Part shown: positions 5,343 to 8,308 of the stretch, one piece after another
How positions within the stretch are numbered: position 1 is the first letter of the stretch
Layout: each line of letters starts with the position of its first letter
Source of the DNA: Candidatus Zixiibacteriota bacterium
GTDB lineage: Bacteria > Zixibacteria > MSB-5A5 > UBA10806
Direction: 5' to 3'
Assembly (NCBI GenBank): GCA_003520965.1
Contig: DOTU01000159.1
Coordinates: 3,496 to 11,803 of the forward strand
Length of the DNA: 8,308 nt
Made by a program: the position numbers and the translations under genes
Notes under the pieces: generated by a model
What the model saw: the letters and a program-made list of their open reading frames with translations, nothing else
Database searches by the model: none
Told to the model about the DNA's origin: nothing

Positions 5343-8308
5343 ATGCGGAAAATATTTGTAACAATGATACTGGCGCTGTGCCTGTGTGCCTTGAGCGCGG
5401 CACAGAACGCGAACGATACTTCTAAGGTTCAGCGCGATCTCTATGTGGTGGGAACGGCGCACCTGGATACCCAGTGGCGCTGGACAATCCAGAATACGAT
5501 CAACGAATATGTCCCGGCCACCTTTCGGGATAATTTCAAGCTGATGGACCTCTACCCCGATTACAAATTCAGTTTCGAGGGCGCGTTCAAATATATGCTC
5601 TTCAAGGAATATCATCCCGATGAGTACGCCAGGCTTAAAAGTTATATCGATCGCGGGCAATGGAATGTCGCCGGAAGCTGGGTTGATGCTGTTGACGTAA
5701 ACATGCCGTCGTTTGAATCGTTGGTTCGTCAGACGCTTTATGGTAACGGTTTTTATAAAAAAGAGTTTGGTAAAACCAGTAAAGACATTCTCCTTCCAGA
5801 TTGCTTTGGCTTTGGTTACGCGCTGCCATCGATTGCCGCTCATTGCGGCCTGCAGAGTTTTTCGACTCAAAAGCTAACCTGGGGATGCTCGGTGCCGGTG
5901 CCATTTGATATAGGAATCTGGCAGGGCGTTGACGGCTCGTCGATTGTGGCCGCACTCAGACCCGGCGATTATGTGAGCAAAATCAGAGGCGATCTTTCAC
6001 GCGATACCACCTGGCTCGGAAAAATCAACAGGCAGGGTGAATCATCCGGCCTTTACGCGGCCTACAGATACTTTGGCACTGGCGATACCGGAGGCTCACC
6101 AGATTCCTTATCTGTCGATTGGTTATCGAAATCTATTAAGAGCGATGGGCCGGTGAAGGTGCATAGTATTGGATCGGACAATCTTCCAAATATTGTTGAA
6201 TCGGATAAATCCGCTAATTTGTCTACCTACAACGGGGAGCTACTAATGACCCGTCACGGTACCGGCTGTTACACATCAGAGGCGGCCATGAAGCGCTGGA
6301 ACCGCAAGAACGAACTCTTGGCCGACGCCACCGAGCGGGCCTGCGTGATCGCCAATCTGGTGGCAGGAGAGCCATATCCCAAAGAGGATCTCAAAAATAC
6401 ATGGACCAGATTTTTATGGCACCAGTTCCATGATGATCTGACCGGCACCAGCATCCCGGAGGCCTATCAATTTTCCTGGAATGATGAACTTCTGTGCCAG
6501 AACCGTTTTTCGCAGATGCTGACTAATGCTGTCGAAGCCACGGCAGCGGTAATGGATACGCGCGCCAAGGGAATACCGATAGTGGTTTATAATCCAGTGT
6601 CAACATGGCGGGAGGAAGCGGTTAATGCAACAATTCCATGTCATGATTCTTATTATGGCAAGGAACGGTCATTTATGCCTTTCCGTGTATATGCTCCCGA
6701 TGGAAAAGAGGTGCCATCGAGCATAGTTGAATGCGATCATATTAAAAATATCATGACCATAAGTTTTATTGCCAATGTTCCGTCGGTGGGATATTCCGTT
6801 TATGATATCCGCCCAGCCGAAAAACCATGCCAAATGGAAACGGGACTGAATGCCACCGAGAATTTAATCGAGAACAATCGCTATCTGCTTAAGCTCAATG
6901 ACAAAGGCGAAGTTGCCTCAATTTATGATAAGGATGCCAAGCGCGAACTTCTCTCCGCTCCACTTGCGCTTCAATTTCTGCATGACAAGCCCGGCCAGTG
7001 GCCAGCCTGGGAAATCCAGTATGAGGATATCGCCGCGCCACCGAAGACAGGCATTATCAAAGATACCAAGATTGAGGTGATGGATGTCGGGCCGGTGCGG
7101 GCGAGTTTGCTAGTTACACAAAAAACCGATAAGTCAACTATCCGCACAACGATCAGCCTGGCAGCTGGCGATGCCGGTGATAGAATCGAATTCGACAACG
7201 ATATCGACTGGTACGAGCGGGAGACATTACTGAAAGCCGACTTCAAGTTCAATACGCCCAACGATTCTGTTACCTACGATATCGGCCTCGGTACGATCTC
7301 GCGCGGCGTGAACACGTCCAAGAAATACGAAGTCCCCGGACAGCAGTGGGCCGATATGACATCTAAAGACGGCTCCTACGGCGTAGCGGTTCTTAATGAC
7401 TGCAAATATGGCTGGGATCATCCTGATAGCAGCACGCTGCGCTTATCGCTCATTCATACGCCGGGTGTCTATGATAACTGGAATTGGGTAGGTGATCAGA
7501 AATCGCAAGATAACGGGCATCACCATTTCGTATACGCAATTACCGGCCATAAGGGCGATTGGCGCGATGGCGCGGTTGTTTGGCAGGCAGCAAGGCTCAA
7601 TCAGCCTCTGATGGGGTTTGTGACGACAGGGCATGCTGGAGCTTTTAAAAAGAAATATTATGCTCCGGTCGCAGGAAAATCTTTTTATCTGTTGCAACTG
7701 GGCAATATACATGTAATACCCCCACACAAAGATGTAGTTAAATTAGATGAAACCAAAAAAGTAATGGTATCATCAATTAAGCTGGCCGAAAACAATGATG
7801 ATATAATAATGAGATTTAGAGAAGTTATTGGGGCTTCTTCAGGAAAAATAGAATTCTATTCTCCCCAATTGCCTGAATTAATAAATTCGGCTTATGTAGT
7901 TAATGGTCAAGAGGATAAAATAGAAAATACAAACTCTCAACCAGCAAGGGGATTATTATCATTTGAATCTTTTCAGCCTCAAACAATCGCAATAAGGCCT
8001 ATTAGAGTCGAAGAAACAGACCTAAGTGATCCACTTCCACTAAAACAATTTAAGGAAGTATTCCTTCCTTACAACCTCGATGGCATTTCCCTCGATAGTA
8101 ACCGCAAGGACGGCGATTTCGATGGCGAAGGCAATACTATCTCCGGCGACCTACTGCCCGATACCATAACCTGGCTTGATGTGCCGTATGTTTTCGGACC
8201 AAAAGCCGATGGGCAGAAGAACGTGGTAGCCTGCGATGGTCAATCGATATCCGTGCCGAAAGGCGAGTTTAACAAATTATATCTCCTCGGTACAGCGGTT
8301 GGTGGACC
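5343..8308 (+). CDS. Exported GH38 alpha-mannosidase (3' truncated by window end)
   Basis: Glycoside hydrolase family 38 enzymes are zinc-dependent retaining exo-alpha-mannosidases. The frame stays open for 988 codons to the window edge. A Sec signal peptide (MRKIF, hydrophobic core, likely cleavage after residue 20) directs export to the periplasm or outside. Catalytic landmarks are GTAHLDTQWRW with zinc ligands His40 and Asp42; LLPDCFGFG with the likely nucleophile and zinc ligand Asp153; and WHQFHDDLTGT with His363 as the fourth zinc ligand. The N-terminal catalytic domain covers roughly 32-330, the helical middle domain about 345-405, and GH38 C-terminal beta domains about 410-890. From about 905, NLDGISLD, DGDFDGEGN, LLPDTITWLDVP and KGEFNKLYLLG suggest an extra beta-sandwich domain seen in large bacterial glycosidases (recollection). 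Start support is strong: AAGGAG at 5331-5336, six bases before ATG. Codons for residues about 775-900 are strikingly AT-rich. The gene probably supplies mannose from glycans, perhaps to the upstream transporter. Confidence 0.93.
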   Translation, partial: MRKIFVTMILALCLCALSAAQNANDTSKVQRDLYVVGTAHLDTQWRWTIQNTINEYVPATFRDNFKLMDLYPDYKFSFEGAFKYMLFKEYHPDEYARLKSYIDRGQWNVAGSWVDAVDVNMPSFESLVRQTLYGNGFYKKEFGKTSKDILLPDCFGFGYALPSIAAHCGLQSFSTQKLTWGCSVPVPFDIGIWQGVDGSSIVAALRPGDYVSKIRGDLSRDTTWLGKINRQGESSGLYAAYRYFGTGDTGGSPDSLSVDWLSKSIKSDGPVKVHSIGSDNLPNIVESDKSANLSTYNGELLMTRHGTGCYTSEAAMKRWNRKNELLADATERACVIANLVAGEPYPKEDLKNTWTRFLWHQFHDDLTGTSIPEAYQFSWNDELLCQNRFSQMLTNAVEATAAVMDTRAKGIPIVVYNPVSTWREEAVNATIPCHDSYYGKERSFMPFRVYAPDGKEVPSSIVECDHIKNIMTISFIANVPSVGYSVYDIRPAEKPCQMETGLNATENLIENNRYLLKLNDKGEVASIYDKDAKRELLSAPLALQFLHDKPGQWPAWEIQYEDIAAPPKTGIIKDTKIEVMDVGPVRASLLVTQKTDKSTIRTTISLAAGDAGDRIEFDNDIDWYERETLLKADFKFNTPNDSVTYDIGLGTISRGVNTSKKYEVPGQQWADMTSKDGSYGVAVLNDCKYGWDHPDSSTLRLSLIHTPGVYDNWNWVGDQKSQDNGHHHFVYAITGHKGDWRDGAVVWQAARLNQPLMGFVTTGHAGAFKKKYYAPVAGKSFYLLQLGNIHVIPPHKDVVKLDETKKVMVSSIKLAENNDDIIMRFREVIGASSGKIEFYSPQLPELINSAYVVNGQEDKIENTNSQPARGLLSFESFQPQTIAIRPIRVEETDLSDPLPLKQFKEVFLPYNLDGISLDSNRKDGDFDGEGNTISGDLLPDTITWLDVPYVFGPKADGQKNVVACDGQSISVPKGEFNKLYLLGTAVGG

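Noticed and set aside
5280..5870. 196-codon minus-strand ORF
   Set aside because: It is antisense to the start of the mannosidase gene, whose signal peptide, ribosome site and catalytic motifs are clear. No recognisable protein features.
1..8308. CRISPR array, tRNA, rRNA or insertion sequence
   Set aside because: No spaced direct repeats, cloverleaf, rRNA motifs, transposase motifs or paired terminal inverted repeats were seen on either strand.

Overview
The window comes from a Gram-negative bacterium: it encodes a lipoprotein-type periplasmic binding protein, a CUT2-type sugar ABC transporter and two exported proteins with signal peptides. Base composition is moderate overall and clearly mosaic. 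Shine-Dalgarno sites are purine-rich (AGGAG, AAGGAG) and TTGACA-type -35 boxes occur. I cannot fix the phylum. The extended permease reminds me of planctomycete homologues and the general style also fits FCB/Zixibacteria-like environmental lineages, but this is recollection only.

Layout. (1) Bases 1-78 are the last 25 codons of an unidentified gene, followed by a strong intrinsic terminator at 148-176. (2) Bases 247-4265 hold a transport operon: a candidate promoter, a ribose/galactose-type substrate-binding lipoprotein (349-1296), a two-domain sugar ATPase (1438-2934) and a permease (2931-4265) that overlaps the ATPase gene by ATGA. The 141-base gap between the first two genes holds a long imperfect hairpin, a 14-base palindrome and a second promoter-like pair placed so that the ATPase mRNA could begin at or next to its start codon. 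(3) Bases 4265-4299 are a degenerate heptamer tandem repeat, followed by an AT-rich gene for a short exported protein of unknown function (4343-5122). (4) The 5123-5342 gap holds two perfect-stem hairpins and a tiny minus-strand ORF with an ideal ribosome-binding site. (5) From 5343 to the end runs an exported GH38 alpha-mannosidase, open at the window edge, with catalytic motifs intact, a sharply AT-rich segment near its C terminus and a further C-terminal domain.

How the parts may work together: the secreted GH38 enzyme would release mannose or manno-oligosaccharides from glycans, and the upstream binding-protein transporter could import a released sugar. This link is inferred from neighbourhood only. 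They are probably separate transcription units, and several ligand-contact positions of the binding protein differ from ribose-binding protein.

The most notable item is the permease. About 120 residues with an alternating strand/helix pattern, resembling half of a periplasmic binding protein, are inserted between its first and second membrane helices, where RbsC has only a short loop.
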